From Phycisphaerae bacterium (GTDB lineage Bacteria; Planctomycetota; Phycisphaerae; UBA1845), in contig JAJDDP010000011.1 of assembly GCA_029260235.1 (NCBI GenBank), positions 1 to 63,996 of the forward strand: a stretch of DNA of 63,996 nucleotides, given 5' to 3'. Numbering within the stretch: the stretch's first letter is position 1; each line of letters starts with the position of its first letter. The position numbers were made by a program, and so were the translations under genes. The notes under the pieces were generated by a model. That model had not been told where the DNA came from. It was given only the letters and a program-made list of their open reading frames with translations, and made no database searches. Of this stretch, positions 15,155 through 24,413 are shown piece after piece.

Positions 15155-16372
15155 ATGTTAGACTCGCAGGGCGGCTGTGAACGAGACGGCCAATCGCAAG
15201 AGTTAGAACAGTGGACTCGCCGGTGCCATATGATGAGCCTCGAAGATAGGGTGGATCGTCCTGATCCCGCGCCAGATTCGTTCCAGCAGCGGTCTTGTCC
15301 TGCGTGTTGCTACCTGCTAGTCGGCCTGCAAAGGCCAGCTCGGTGCCCGGAATGTGGTGTAACGGAGTTACCTCAAGAAGTGGTGTTGAGTGGGCTAAGC
15401 GCCTCTTGCTGGTCGCGGATCGCCTTGTGCGGGCCGTTCGTTGGGCGCAACGCGGGAGAGGATCTTTGGACAATCGCTCTGCATCCATCTTTGGGGCGCA
15501 TCTCCAGGAACCGCACCCTATCAATGGTGCTGGCCCTATCATTGGCTGTTCTGACTGCCGCCCTGTTGTGGGGCTGGTGGGTGTACAAGGTGCCGCAGCA
15601 ACCAGGAGACGGCACATATACGCAGAGATGCTGTTGGTATGAGGTTTCCCGCCAAGCCATACCGTCGGAAGTCTCGCACGGCCGGACGCCCGGCGGCGAG
15701 CCATTAGTTTACCACTACAGTCTTGGTGTCACCGGCTGGCAGATTCCACTTTGCGTGCTCGAACTCGCGTCGGGCCAAGTGTTCTATTTCGCGTTTAGAA
15801 TGTTCGGTTGGCCATGGATATTCCTACTATTTGGGTGGCCTGTGATGTGCGCAGTTGCGCGCAGTATCGAAGCCAGACATCGAACTCGGAAGGCGGGCCT
15901 CATAGTCGCTTCGATTGTCTCCTGCCTCGCGTTTGCACCAACTATGTATCACGGCATGATTGCACGAACTATGTATCCCGCCAGTCGGGCGGTGACGCTC
16001 TTGGCGTGGGCGTTGATGTTGCTGTATTCGATTGGGCGCGGTAGCGAAACCAAGCGTGGATTCAGAATGGCAGGGCTTCTAACCGTTTCGTTTGGTCCCT
16101 TCCTCGCCTTCGTTCCTCTTCTCTTCGCGGCCAAGCTGGCCTACGCGTTCTTTTGGATTGATTGGCGGATTATCCAATACCTGTTCTTCCTACACCTTGT
16201 GCTGGCAGTCTGGCCCGGCCTTACCTACGCCCGGTACGCTATGCTTGCCCCCTTCGGCCGATGGCGCAGGTACGCCCTGGCAGGAGGCACCTGCTTCGTG
16301 GTTGTTTTAGCGCCGATTGCAGCTTATGGATTGATCTTGTTCGACGAGGTAATCGCGATGAATTGGATCTGA
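15155..16372 (+). CDS. Polytopic membrane protein with N-terminal zinc ribbon
   Basis: From the start chosen here the product has 405 residues. A small zinc ribbon, CPACCYLLVGL followed by CPECG, lies near residues 48-71, then seven or so hydrophobic segments. This arrangement (two CPxC knuckles, then a membrane domain) recurs in Phycisphaerae genomes, without known function. The AGGAGGG sequence 12 bases upstream favours the ATG at 15155; ATG codons at 15230 and 15233 are alternatives that would still keep the zinc ribbon. Codon use is somewhat more AT-rich in the third position than in neighbours. Confidence 0.68.
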   Translation: MLDSQGGCERDGQSQELEQWTRRCHMMSLEDRVDRPDPAPDSFQQRSCPACCYLLVGLQRPARCPECGVTELPQEVVLSGLSASCWSRIALCGPFVGRNAGEDLWTIALHPSLGRISRNRTLSMVLALSLAVLTAALLWGWWVYKVPQQPGDGTYTQRCCWYEVSRQAIPSEVSHGRTPGGEPLVYHYSLGVTGWQIPLCVLELASGQVFYFAFRMFGWPWIFLLFGWPVMCAVARSIEARHRTRKAGLIVASIVSCLAFAPTMYHGMIARTMYPASRAVTLLAWALMLLYSIGRGSETKRGFRMAGLLTVSFGPFLAFVPLLFAAKLAYAFFWIDWRIIQYLFFLHLVLAVWPGLTYARYAMLAPFGRWRRYALAGGTCFVVVLAPIAAYGLILFDEVIAMNWI

Positions 16373-16498
16373 CGCAGCTCTCGACTCAGACGCACCATTG
16401 AGCGAGCAATGATCGTCAAAGCCAATTGAGCCTGCTCTGAGCATGAAGCGCGGAATCAGCGTGAGAATTCGGGTCTTGCTTGCTGGCTGTGTAGCCTC

Positions 16499-16813
16499 TT
16501 AGCCTTCGATCTTGGCTATGGTTACGCGCAGGTGGCGTTGGCGATGGCCTTGCTTGCGGCGGTAGCCTTTGCGGCGACGCATTTTGTAGATGGTGATCTT
16601 GTCGCCTTTGATCTCGCCGGTGATGGTGGCTGTTACTTTGGCGCCTTCGACGTAGGGTTGGCCTACCTTGCAGTCGGACCCTTCGCCAAGCAGGAGCACG
16701 CGGTCAAACTCGATGGATTCCTGCCCGTCGTCCAACTCCTCCAGTTGCAGGTCCAGGATTTGGCCTTCGGTTACCTGATACTGATGGGCACCATGTTCGA
16801 TGATCGCGTTCAC
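16499..16813 (-). CDS. rplU: 50S ribosomal protein L21
   Basis: A 104-residue ribosomal protein that binds 23S rRNA. The start is a GTG giving MNAIIEHGAHQYQV, which matches the usual MYAIIxTGGKQYxV start, and TTTGGAGAG lies seven bases upstream; an ATG 30 bases earlier is rejected. The C-terminus KMRRRKGYRRKQGHRQ is the conserved rRNA-binding tail. L27 (rpmA), which normally follows rplU directly, is not here: the next gene downstream is on the opposite strand. L21 therefore appears to be transcribed alone, behind its own promoter. Confidence 0.95.
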   Translation of the reverse strand: MNAIIEHGAHQYQVTEGQILDLQLEELDDGQESIEFDRVLLLGEGSDCKVGQPYVEGAKVTATITGEIKGDKITIYKMRRRKGYRRKQGHRQRHLRVTIAKIEG

Positions 16814-16877
16814 TTGCTTACTCTCCAAATTCAACCGCAGCACTGCCCGTCAGGCAACCAATGATAAGTCCAAACCG

Positions 16878-16940
16878 CTCGATTTTTCGAGGGCCCAAAA
16901 GCGAGCCGCGTATTGTGCCAAGCATGCCCCAAAAGGTCAA
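16878..16940 (-). promoter_or_regulatory. Candidate rplU promoter and leader hairpin
   Basis: On the minus strand TTGACC (16935-16940) is followed after 17 bases by CACAAT (16912-16917). The resulting leader of about 90 bases contains a perfect hairpin CTCGA-AAAA-TCGAG at 16878-16891. Ribosomal protein leaders often bind their own product, but no known L21 leader motif was recognised. Confidence 0.45.
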
Positions 16941-17045
16941 GCCGAGGGCAAGATCGCCCCGAATCAGCCTGGATAGCCAGAGCGCCCTGTTTGACATGGC
17001 TGGGATTTCTTGCTAAACGCCCTGCCTCGGCATTGGGGGTCGGCC

Positions 17046-17089
17046 TATAATCAGCCCGGTTGGAGATGTAGGGCATGGTTGTCGATAAT
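17046..17089 (+). promoter_or_regulatory. Candidate topA promoter elements
   Basis: A perfect TATAAT stands at 17046-17051 but lacks a good -35 at 16-18 bases. A second pair, TTGGAG (17060-17065) and GATAAT (17084-17089), has an 18-base spacer. Either could drive topA, whose GTG start is at 17142. The rest of the 328-base gap from rplU holds no gene. Confidence 0.38.
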
Positions 17090-17141
17090 CGCTCTTGAGC
17101 CGGTGTCTTGAAAGGTCGGGTTCGAGCGTAGGGGTGGTGCA

Positions 17142-20100
17142 GTGGCAAAAAGAGCGCAACATACTGGCAAATCATTAGTTATCGTCGAATCGCCCGCCAA
17201 GGCCAAGACGATCAATCGCTATCTTGGGTCGTCTTTTACGGTCAAAGCGTCGATGGGGCACGTCCGCGACTTGCCAGCCAATGACATAGGCGTGGACATC
17301 GAAAACAGCTTTTCACCGGTCTACACCATCTCCCCCTCGCGCAAGAAACTGATCAAAGAGCTGACCAAACTGGCCAAAGATGCAGATTGGATTTACCTGG
17401 CCACCGACCTTGACCGTGAGGGCGAGGCGATCGCCTGGCACTTGGCCTCTGCTCTGGATCTGCCGCAGGAGCGCACCAAGCGGGTTGTTTTCAACGAAAT
17501 CACCAAGTCAGCTATCCAGCAGGCATTCTCCAATCCGCACGACTTGGACATGGATAAGGTCAATGCCCAGCAAGCTCGGCGAATTCTGGACCGAATCGTG
17601 GGCTACCAGCTCAGCCCGCTGCTCTGGAGCAAAATCGCCAAGGGATTGTCAGCCGGCAGGGTGCAGTCGGTCGCAGCCCGTTTGGTTGTGGAGCGCGAGT
17701 GGCAGATTCGGGAATTTATTCCGACTGAATCCTGGAAAATCGGCGCTTACTTCTCGACCCAGCCTAAAAAGGCAGCTGCCTTGGCCCAGGACTGGGAGCT
17801 GTTTCTCGAAGGCGGAGCCGACCTGGACTCGGGTCGAACCATCAAGGAACGAACCACGTGGCTGAGCAAGCACGCCTGCCTCTCGACCGAATTGGTGAAA
17901 TTGGGTGGCAAGGCGTTCAACCCCAAGAATGCAGACGAGTGCCGGACGGCGGCTGAGGCGTTGGGGTTCGTGTGCAAAGAGGTCGAAGAACGTGTTTGGG
18001 AAGAATATGCCCAGCACGGCCTAAAGACGATCGACCTGAACGGGATCACCTCAGCCGATGCAGCGCCAAAGTTCGTGGTGTCGGATGTCCAAACCAAACG
18101 CAGCAAGACCAAGGCGCCCGCGCCATTTATTACGTCTTCCTTGCAGCAAGCAGCCAGTACGCAACTGAGTTTCTCTACCTCGCAGAGCATGCGCGTTGCC
18201 CAGCAGCTGTATGAAGGAATCGAGCTTGACAAGAAAGGCGAACCGGTCGGCTTGATCACCTACATGCGTACCGATTCTCGAATACTGAGCAAGGATTCGG
18301 TGGAACACGTTCGGGGGTTGATTTCCGAAGAATATGGGGCCGACTACTTGCCACCTGAGCCCAATATCTATTCCAGCGGCAAGCGAGCCCAGGAGGCTCA
18401 CGAAGCAATTCGCCCAGCCGACGCGTCGGTCACGCCGGATTCCATCAAGGGCAAGGTGACGACGGAACAATTCAAGCTGTATGATTTGATCTGGCGCCGG
18501 TTCGTCGCCTGTCAGATGACGCCTGCCCAGTGGGACAGCACGACCATCTTGATCTCGGCGGACACAACAGCGGGCGAAGCGCTGTTCAAAGCCACAGGCC
18601 GACGACTTGCATTCGACGGATGGCAAAAGGTGGCCAAGGCAGGCAAGAGCGATGATCTGATTCTTCCTAAGCTATCCGAGCAGGATGAGGTCGCACCCCT
18701 TCAGGTCGATCCGCAGCAAAAATTCACGTCCCCACCACCGAGGTACTCAGAGGCGTCGCTGGTCAAAGCCATGGAGGCGGAGGGCATTGGTCGGCCTAGT
18801 ACCTACGCTCAGATCATTCAGACTATTCAGGATCGGGGCTACGTCGAGCAGATCGATCGCCGGCTCTATGCCACAGACAAAGGACAGATCGTCACCGAGA
18901 AACTGATCCAGCATTTTCCGAAACTGATGGACTTGAAGTTCACCTCCTACATGGAGGATGAGCTGGACAAGATCGAAGAAGCCAACTTGGATTGGGTCCA
19001 TGTACTCAATGAGTTCTATGGCCCGTTCAAAGAATTGCTTGATCGGGCCCATGCTGAGATGGAACCGGTGCGGGCAGAGCCGAGTGAGTACAAGTGCAAC
19101 AAATGCAACAGCGACATGGTCTACCGTTGGGCTAGGAGCAGTCGCTTCTTGTCTTGCACAGCCTATCCGGACTGCAAAGGCGCTTACAACGTTGATCGAG
19201 AAGGCAAACCGATCATCCCCAAGGACATCGACATCAAGTGCGAATCGTGCGGCAAAGAGATGCAGTTGCGGCATTCGCGCCACGGGGCGTTCTTGGGCTG
19301 TACGGGCTATCCCGATTGCACCAACACCATTCCCTGCAGCGAAGATGGCGTGCCGCATAAGCTGGTCACCGAGAAGGAACTCGAAGAGCCGTGCGACGCA
19401 TGTGGCCTAGGCAAGATGGAAGTTCGAAGGGCCGGAGTTAGAACCTTCATCGGCTGCGACAAATACCCCGAGTGTAAGAATACGAAACCACTTCCTGAGG
19501 GCGTGCGCCTGGAGCGGAAGGTGGTGCCTATCGAAGAAGCGGGCATCGCCTGCGAAAAATGCAATAGGCCGATGATCATCCGTTCGGGCCGGCGCGGTCA
19601 GTTCATAGCCTGTACAGGGTATCCGCGTTGTCGGGGTACCAAGCCGATCGAAAAGCTCGAAGAGCTCCAAGCCAAAGCCAAGGCGGAGGGCAAGGTGCCC
19701 GACCCATTGCCCAGAGATGAAAACGGGCAGGTCACTACCAAGTCGGTCAAGGCTGCCAAGAAAGAGGTTCCACGGACGCCTGACGGCAAGGTTGATTACG
19801 AAGCGATGGGTCCGCCCCCGGCTGGGTTCGCTTGGACCCGGACCGGTAAGCCCGTCGTAGAGACTTGGCCCGAAGATCCCTTGGATTGCCCGGAGTGCGG
19901 CAAGGAGCTGCTAATCAAAGCCGGACGTTTTGGGGCATTCTTCAGTTGCACCGGGTTTCCCAAATGCCGCAACTCGGTCAATCTTCGTGGTGCTGCCAAG
20001 AAGCAGGGCGAGATCGAATTCCCACCGCCGGTACGCCCCAAACCGATTCCAACCGACATTTCCTGCGACGAATGCGGCGAGATGATGGTAATTCGCGAAA

Positions 20101-20285
20101 GCCGGTCCGGGAAATTCCTGGGTTGCAGCAAGTACCCCAAGTGCAAGACGACCAAGCCGCTGCCCGAAGGCATGGATGGCAAGAGTGAATCGACCACCAA
20201 GGCGGAGTCAACGACCCCCAAGACAAAGTCAGCAGCAACCAAGACAAAGTCAACAACCGGCAAGACTGAACCAGCGGCCAAGTAG
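17142..20285 (+). CDS. topA: DNA topoisomerase I (type IA)
   Basis: The 1047-residue enzyme relaxes negative supercoils by single-strand passage. The Toprim domain starts with VIVESPAKAKT and has DLDREGEAIAWH; the catalytic tyrosine is Tyr374 in GLITYMRTDS. After the core, six four-cysteine zinc ribbons follow (starting CNKCNSD, CESCGKE, CDACGLG, CEKCNRP, CPECGKE, CDECGEM), more than the three of E. coli. The protein ends in a ~35-residue Lys/Ser/Thr/Ala tail, suggestive of DNA contact. The start codon is GTG, six to eight bases after GGGGTGG. A linker between the fourth and fifth ribbons resembles a planctomycete addition. Confidence 0.97.
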   Translation: MAKRAQHTGKSLVIVESPAKAKTINRYLGSSFTVKASMGHVRDLPANDIGVDIENSFSPVYTISPSRKKLIKELTKLAKDADWIYLATDLDREGEAIAWHLASALDLPQERTKRVVFNEITKSAIQQAFSNPHDLDMDKVNAQQARRILDRIVGYQLSPLLWSKIAKGLSAGRVQSVAARLVVEREWQIREFIPTESWKIGAYFSTQPKKAAALAQDWELFLEGGADLDSGRTIKERTTWLSKHACLSTELVKLGGKAFNPKNADECRTAAEALGFVCKEVEERVWEEYAQHGLKTIDLNGITSADAAPKFVVSDVQTKRSKTKAPAPFITSSLQQAASTQLSFSTSQSMRVAQQLYEGIELDKKGEPVGLITYMRTDSRILSKDSVEHVRGLISEEYGADYLPPEPNIYSSGKRAQEAHEAIRPADASVTPDSIKGKVTTEQFKLYDLIWRRFVACQMTPAQWDSTTILISADTTAGEALFKATGRRLAFDGWQKVAKAGKSDDLILPKLSEQDEVAPLQVDPQQKFTSPPPRYSEASLVKAMEAEGIGRPSTYAQIIQTIQDRGYVEQIDRRLYATDKGQIVTEKLIQHFPKLMDLKFTSYMEDELDKIEEANLDWVHVLNEFYGPFKELLDRAHAEMEPVRAEPSEYKCNKCNSDMVYRWARSSRFLSCTAYPDCKGAYNVDREGKPIIPKDIDIKCESCGKEMQLRHSRHGAFLGCTGYPDCTNTIPCSEDGVPHKLVTEKELEEPCDACGLGKMEVRRAGVRTFIGCDKYPECKNTKPLPEGVRLERKVVPIEEAGIACEKCNRPMIIRSGRRGQFIACTGYPRCRGTKPIEKLEELQAKAKAEGKVPDPLPRDENGQVTTKSVKAAKKEVPRTPDGKVDYEAMGPPPAGFAWTRTGKPVVETWPEDPLDCPECGKELLIKAGRFGAFFSCTGFPKCRNSVNLRGAAKKQGEIEFPPPVRPKPIPTDISCDECGEMMVIRESRSGKFLGCSKYPKCKTTKPLPEGMDGKSESTTKAESTTPKTKSAATKTKSTTGKTEPAAK

Positions 20286-20453
20286 CTCAGCCAACCGAAT
20301 GCACCACTTCGGGAAGAGGCACCAGACGCGTTCTATAGTTTCTATGCGCGGGCACTTGCTGAACTCCTCCACATTGATTAGATCAGGCTGGGTCACGGCC
20401 TCGAATTCGCGGCCATCACTAGCCAACTAAGCGGCCCTGAAGGAAGAAACATC

Positions 20454-20999
20454 ATGAACAGCGGACTGGTTATCGTAGATATTCAGAACGACTATTTTCC
20501 CGGCGGAAAAATGCCCCTCAAGGATGTCCAACAGGCAGCTGAGCATGCCTGGGCTTTGCTGGAAGTTTTTCGCGAGCGCGGACAGCCCACCTTCCACATT
20601 CAACACGTTTTCGAAAACGACGACGCCCCATTCTTCGTTCACCATACCGAAGGCATCGAACTCAACGATTGCATCGCTCCGCGTGAGGGCGAGCCGGTCG
20701 TGGTCAAGCACCATCCCAATAGCTTTCGGGATTCGTCCTTGTTGGACGAGATCAAGAAATCCGGCGTGCAAGAGCTGGTCATCTGTGGGGCGATGAGCCA
20801 CATGTGTATTGATGCGACGACCCGGGCGGCGGCTGACCTGGGGTACGACTGCACACTGATTCATGATGCCTGCGCGACCTGCGACGTTCAATTCGAGGAC
20901 AAGACCATCCCAGCCGATCAGGTCCACGGCGCGTTCATGTCAGCCTTGGGCTGGGGCTATGCGAAACTGCTGAGTACCAAGGCGTATCTGTCCGCGTAA
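20454..20999 (+). CDS. Isochorismatase-family cysteine hydrolase
   Basis: A 181-residue cytoplasmic hydrolase. Asp9 (VIVDIQNDY), Lys85 (VVVKHHPNSF) and Cys118 (GAMSHMCIDAT) form the Asp-Lys-Cys triad of the family, and the usual cis-peptide region precedes the cysteine. Members include nicotinamidases, N-carbamoylsarcosine amidases and peroxyureidoacrylate amidases; the short active-site sequence here does not decide among them. GGAAG before the ATG supports the start. The gene follows topA by 168 bases with no clear terminator between, and converges on the permease gene at 21066. Confidence 0.9.
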   Translation: MNSGLVIVDIQNDYFPGGKMPLKDVQQAAEHAWALLEVFRERGQPTFHIQHVFENDDAPFFVHHTEGIELNDCIAPREGEPVVVKHHPNSFRDSSLLDEIKKSGVQELVICGAMSHMCIDATTRAAADLGYDCTLIHDACATCDVQFEDKTIPADQVHGAFMSALGWGYAKLLSTKAYLSA

Positions 21000-21065
21000 T
21001 TCTGATATTGCCGCCAGCGGTTTTGCGAAGCAGCACGGAAGGGGATGTTGGCCCGCTTCCCCATT

Positions 21066-22034
21066 CTAGCCGACTTCTCGTCGCTGGAAGGCAATCACAC
21101 CAAGTGACAGTATAGAGATAGCCATCAATCCGCTGTAGGCGGCGACGGTTGCGACGTAGCTGCCCGGGATGGGTCGCCCGGCTGTCACGGCATCCAAGAC
21201 GGAATAAATGCCGAGGTTGGGCAGGATCTTGTAGAGCGTGTCAGCCACGGCGGATTCGTTGGCGTGCTGGCCAAGGACAAAATCGGAGACCAGGCCTGCC
21301 ATGGTGAAGAGCACGCAGACAAGCAGGGTCATCACCTGGGACAGGCGAGTCGAAACCGCCAGGGCGATAGCTGCGAGCACGGCGACCGCCAGGGCTATCA
21401 GCGATACCGAGTAGATGAGCTGGATACTGAAGATACTCTCGCCGAAGGGCTGAGCTTCCCAAGTCTTGTTCCAGAACCCGATGAGTATGGCCGCCAAGGT
21501 CATCAAGCCTACCCCGAGGGCGACGGCCGCTGAGGCGAACTCAGTCCCGAAGAAGTAGTTGAGGAAGGCAGCTATCGCCATAGTCAGGAATAATGCCCCA
21601 AAGCCAAACACAAGCACCGGTCCATCCCAAGGGTCGGTGGAATTCTGAAGCACCTGGTGACGCATCATCATCAGGAACATGAGGCTGCAGAGGTAGAGGG
21701 CAACCATCAAAGCCAGAAGCACTCCGGCATATTTCCCGACCAAGAATAATGGCCTGGACACCGGCTTGCTGATTACAGTGAGTACCGTCTTGTTCTCAAT
21801 TTCCCGGGTCAAAACACCTGTCGCACTGAAAACAGATAAGAACAATCCGCTGAGCAACAGCGTAGATAGCCCCAGGTCCATGAGGAGCTTGTCGTCATCG
21901 GCCAGGGTAAAGCCGGCCAGTCCGATGTTCAGGATGAACATCAACGCGGTCACCAGCAGGATAACCCCGAACAAGGGCTGTCGAATTGTCTCGAGGAAGG
22001 TATTACCAACGATGGCGAGGAATCGGGTGATCAT
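21066..22034 (-). CDS. ABC-2 type transporter permease
   Basis: A 322-residue polytopic membrane protein: a first amphipathic stretch MITRFLAIVGNTFLETIRQP and about six transmembrane segments, ending in FQRREVG. The N-terminal phrase and the C-terminal QRREV are the signature of ABC-2 permeases of the NatB/NosY kind, and the same QRREV ends the second permease at 27897-29396. It has no ATPase beside it on this strand; the likely partner is the ATPase at 26717. It is divergent from the SPFH operon across 228 bases, where TTGGCT-17-TACACT is a weak promoter candidate on this strand. An in-frame GTG 30 bases earlier is an alternative start. Confidence 0.82.
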   Translation of the reverse strand: MITRFLAIVGNTFLETIRQPLFGVILLVTALMFILNIGLAGFTLADDDKLLMDLGLSTLLLSGLFLSVFSATGVLTREIENKTVLTVISKPVSRPLFLVGKYAGVLLALMVALYLCSLMFLMMMRHQVLQNSTDPWDGPVLVFGFGALFLTMAIAAFLNYFFGTEFASAAVALGVGLMTLAAILIGFWNKTWEAQPFGESIFSIQLIYSVSLIALAVAVLAAIALAVSTRLSQVMTLLVCVLFTMAGLVSDFVLGQHANESAVADTLYKILPNLGIYSVLDAVTAGRPIPGSYVATVAAYSGLMAISILSLGVIAFQRREVG

Positions 22035-22262
22035 GGGCGTCTCGTTGCAACCCCATTGGGGCACTTATGTTAGGGAAATCCGGCCTGACGCGGCCACCCT
22101 TGGCATCGATGGGCGGATAGTGTACTCTTCCGGCCCGGTTTAGCCAACAGCGCAATGAACACCGGGGAAGCACAGCCGTCTCTTCTTGCCGAGGCTTCTT
22201 GATCGGATGAAAACGCTTGGCGGCTGGCCCGTCAGGCTGGATGAAAAAAACGGAAACCAGTG

Positions 22263-24374
22263 ATGGTTCAAGCCACATCTTCGGAATCGTACGACCGTCG
22301 TGCCCGTCAGGTCTGTGTCTTTGGGCTGATCGCCCAGCTGTTCGCATGCCTTGGCATATTTGGCGCCTCTATGTGGGCTGGTTCGGGTGCTGTCGCCGCT
22401 GAGGCGGTGCACTTGGCCGGTGGCGTCTTTGTCTGGCTGGTCTTGCTGGTCGTCTTTGTTCAGCGCAGGCGGGCCGGGGCTGAGAAGTTTGAAACCGATG
22501 AACTCCGCCGCATGGCTGAGGCCGGTGCCAACACGACGATCTTCGAAGCTGGCGATGAGGCCATGCATCTGGAGCGACAGCGACTCCGCTGGATCCAGAA
22601 ATGGTTTCTGCCTTTTGGCGGATTGGCGTTGGCTTCGTTCCATGTCCTTGTCTACGTTCTGTGGCACATGAAGTTCGGTGGCAAAGCGGTCACCGACTCT
22701 GATTGGCTTGTAGCCCCTGCGGACCAGAAAACGCTCACAGCGATCATGGTCGCTCTAGCCGGGATTTTCTGCTTCCTGTTCTCGCGTTACGCCAGCGGGA
22801 TGGCCCGATCAAGTCATTGGCGGACGTTGAGGGCAGCAGCCACCTACCTGGCGGGAAATGCCCTGATGTGCCTGGTGCTTGTGGCGGCCCTGCTTGCCAG
22901 CGGTGCGGGCATGCGACTCGAATGGGCTGAGCCGCTCGCTATCTACATCATCAAGATCACCATGTTGGTTTTGGGCATCGAATTCCTGATCAATTGGGTG
23001 CTGGACATCTATCGTCCCCGGATGGAAGGCGAGGAACTCAGGCCGGCGTTTGACTCGCGTTTGTTGGCCCTGATTAGCGAACCGGGGGGAGTCGCCAAGT
23101 CAATCGCCGATGCCTTCAATTACCAGTTTGGGTTTGAAGTTTCGGGGACTTGGCTCTACCAGCTCTTGCGTAGATCCGTATTGCCCCTCCTGGTGTTTAC
23201 CATGCTCTCGCTGGTCGGACTTTCCAGCGTTTTGATTGTTGACATCGACCAGCAGCTGGTTGTTGAGCGGTTTGGCAAGCCGCCGGAAGCACGAACGCTG
23301 GGACCTGGTTTGCACTTCAAGCTGCCCTGGCCAATTGACCGGGCGTACAGACAGAGCGTGACCGGCATCCGCACGCTGGTGGTCGGCACATTGCCAAATG
23401 AAGAAAAAGAAGATGAAGGTGCCCATGATCGGGGTGACATCGAGCTCTGGACCGAAAAGCACAACTTCGCATCGCACATGAGTATCCTCGTTGCCCATAG
23501 GCCTGAACGGATGGGCGATGCTGTGGCGTCCAAGTCATTCGGCGTTGCCATGGTCAAAGGGGCGGTAGCGATTCAGTATGTGCTGTCGGACATTAGGCAG
23601 TACATGTACAAGTACGAGGATCCTTCCGAAGTCTTGGAGGCGGTTGCCTTTCAAACATTGACTGAGTATGCAGCCGGCGTAGAGCTGAACGACTTGATCG
23701 GGGCCGGTCGCGCCGAGTTCGAGGCGGGGCTTCGGGACGAGTTGCAAATCAGGATTGACCGGTTGGAGTTGGGCATCGACATCATCTTCCTGGGATTGCA
23801 AGCAGCCCATCCACCCGAGGAGGAGGGCGTGGCTGCCTCGTTCCAGAACGTCGTCGCAGCCGTCAGCCGCAAGAAGGCGGCTATCGAGGAATCGTTAAGC
23901 CAAGCACAGCAGATCAAGACTCAGGCTGCAGGCAGCGTCGAGCGGGCAGATGATTTGGATGCGGCTATCCAGGCTGTCGATACCTTGTCCGTGGATTCTG
24001 AGGCTGATCCCGCTGCTTTGGCGGCGGCTAAGGCAAAGGTGGACGAACTGATGCTGGGCGATGCAGCCAAGGGTATCCCACCGATGGGCGGCATGGGCGC
24101 TACCGGTATTTTCATGGCGGAGGCGAGCAAGACTGCCGCGGTAGCCAAGGCCAAGTCGAAGAGAACCCGGTTCGAGGGTGATCTGTTGACCTTCAAGGCT
24201 GCCCCGGTTCTCTACAAAATGCGAAAGTACCTGGATATGTGGGTTGGTGTTGCCCAGAATCATCGCAAGGTTGTCGTCTTGGCTGACCTGGACAAAACGG
24301 ACCTAATTATCATTCTGGAAACAGAACAGAAAAACGTTCTTGATTTGACCGAGCCGGGTTCATCCGGCAACTAG
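22263..24374 (+). CDS. HflK-like SPFH protein with a polytopic N-terminal membrane domain
   Basis: The 703-residue product has two parts. Residues ~1-320 hold about six hydrophobic segments and resemble no HflK region. After a further hydrophobic segment near 300-325, an SPFH domain begins at VDIDQQLVVERFGK and includes LGPGLHFKLPWPIDR, as in HflK. The C-terminal third is an Ala/Glu/Lys-rich helical region typical of SPFH oligomers. HflK is about 420 residues, so the N-terminal domain is an addition. It is the first of three SPFH genes on this strand, 39 bases before the next. GTG at 22260 is an alternative start. Confidence 0.85.
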   Translation: MVQATSSESYDRRARQVCVFGLIAQLFACLGIFGASMWAGSGAVAAEAVHLAGGVFVWLVLLVVFVQRRRAGAEKFETDELRRMAEAGANTTIFEAGDEAMHLERQRLRWIQKWFLPFGGLALASFHVLVYVLWHMKFGGKAVTDSDWLVAPADQKTLTAIMVALAGIFCFLFSRYASGMARSSHWRTLRAAATYLAGNALMCLVLVAALLASGAGMRLEWAEPLAIYIIKITMLVLGIEFLINWVLDIYRPRMEGEELRPAFDSRLLALISEPGGVAKSIADAFNYQFGFEVSGTWLYQLLRRSVLPLLVFTMLSLVGLSSVLIVDIDQQLVVERFGKPPEARTLGPGLHFKLPWPIDRAYRQSVTGIRTLVVGTLPNEEKEDEGAHDRGDIELWTEKHNFASHMSILVAHRPERMGDAVASKSFGVAMVKGAVAIQYVLSDIRQYMYKYEDPSEVLEAVAFQTLTEYAAGVELNDLIGAGRAEFEAGLRDELQIRIDRLELGIDIIFLGLQAAHPPEEEGVAASFQNVVAAVSRKKAAIEESLSQAQQIKTQAAGSVERADDLDAAIQAVDTLSVDSEADPAALAAAKAKVDELMLGDAAKGIPPMGGMGATGIFMAEASKTAAVAKAKSKRTRFEGDLLTFKAAPVLYKMRKYLDMWVGVAQNHRKVVVLADLDKTDLIIILETEQKNVLDLTEPGSSGN

Positions 24375-24413
24375 TGACCGGGCGAGTATGCCCTTCTGCG
24401 GAGACGTAGGCTC

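Noticed and set aside
18051-18626. 191-codon ORF on the minus strand
   Set aside because: It lies wholly within topA on the other strand and has no conserved features.
20401-20426. Polylinker-like bases GAATTCGCGGCC then ATCACTAG
   Set aside because: It recalls cloning vector sequence, but the order differs and the flanks are normal genomic sequence, so contamination is unlikely.
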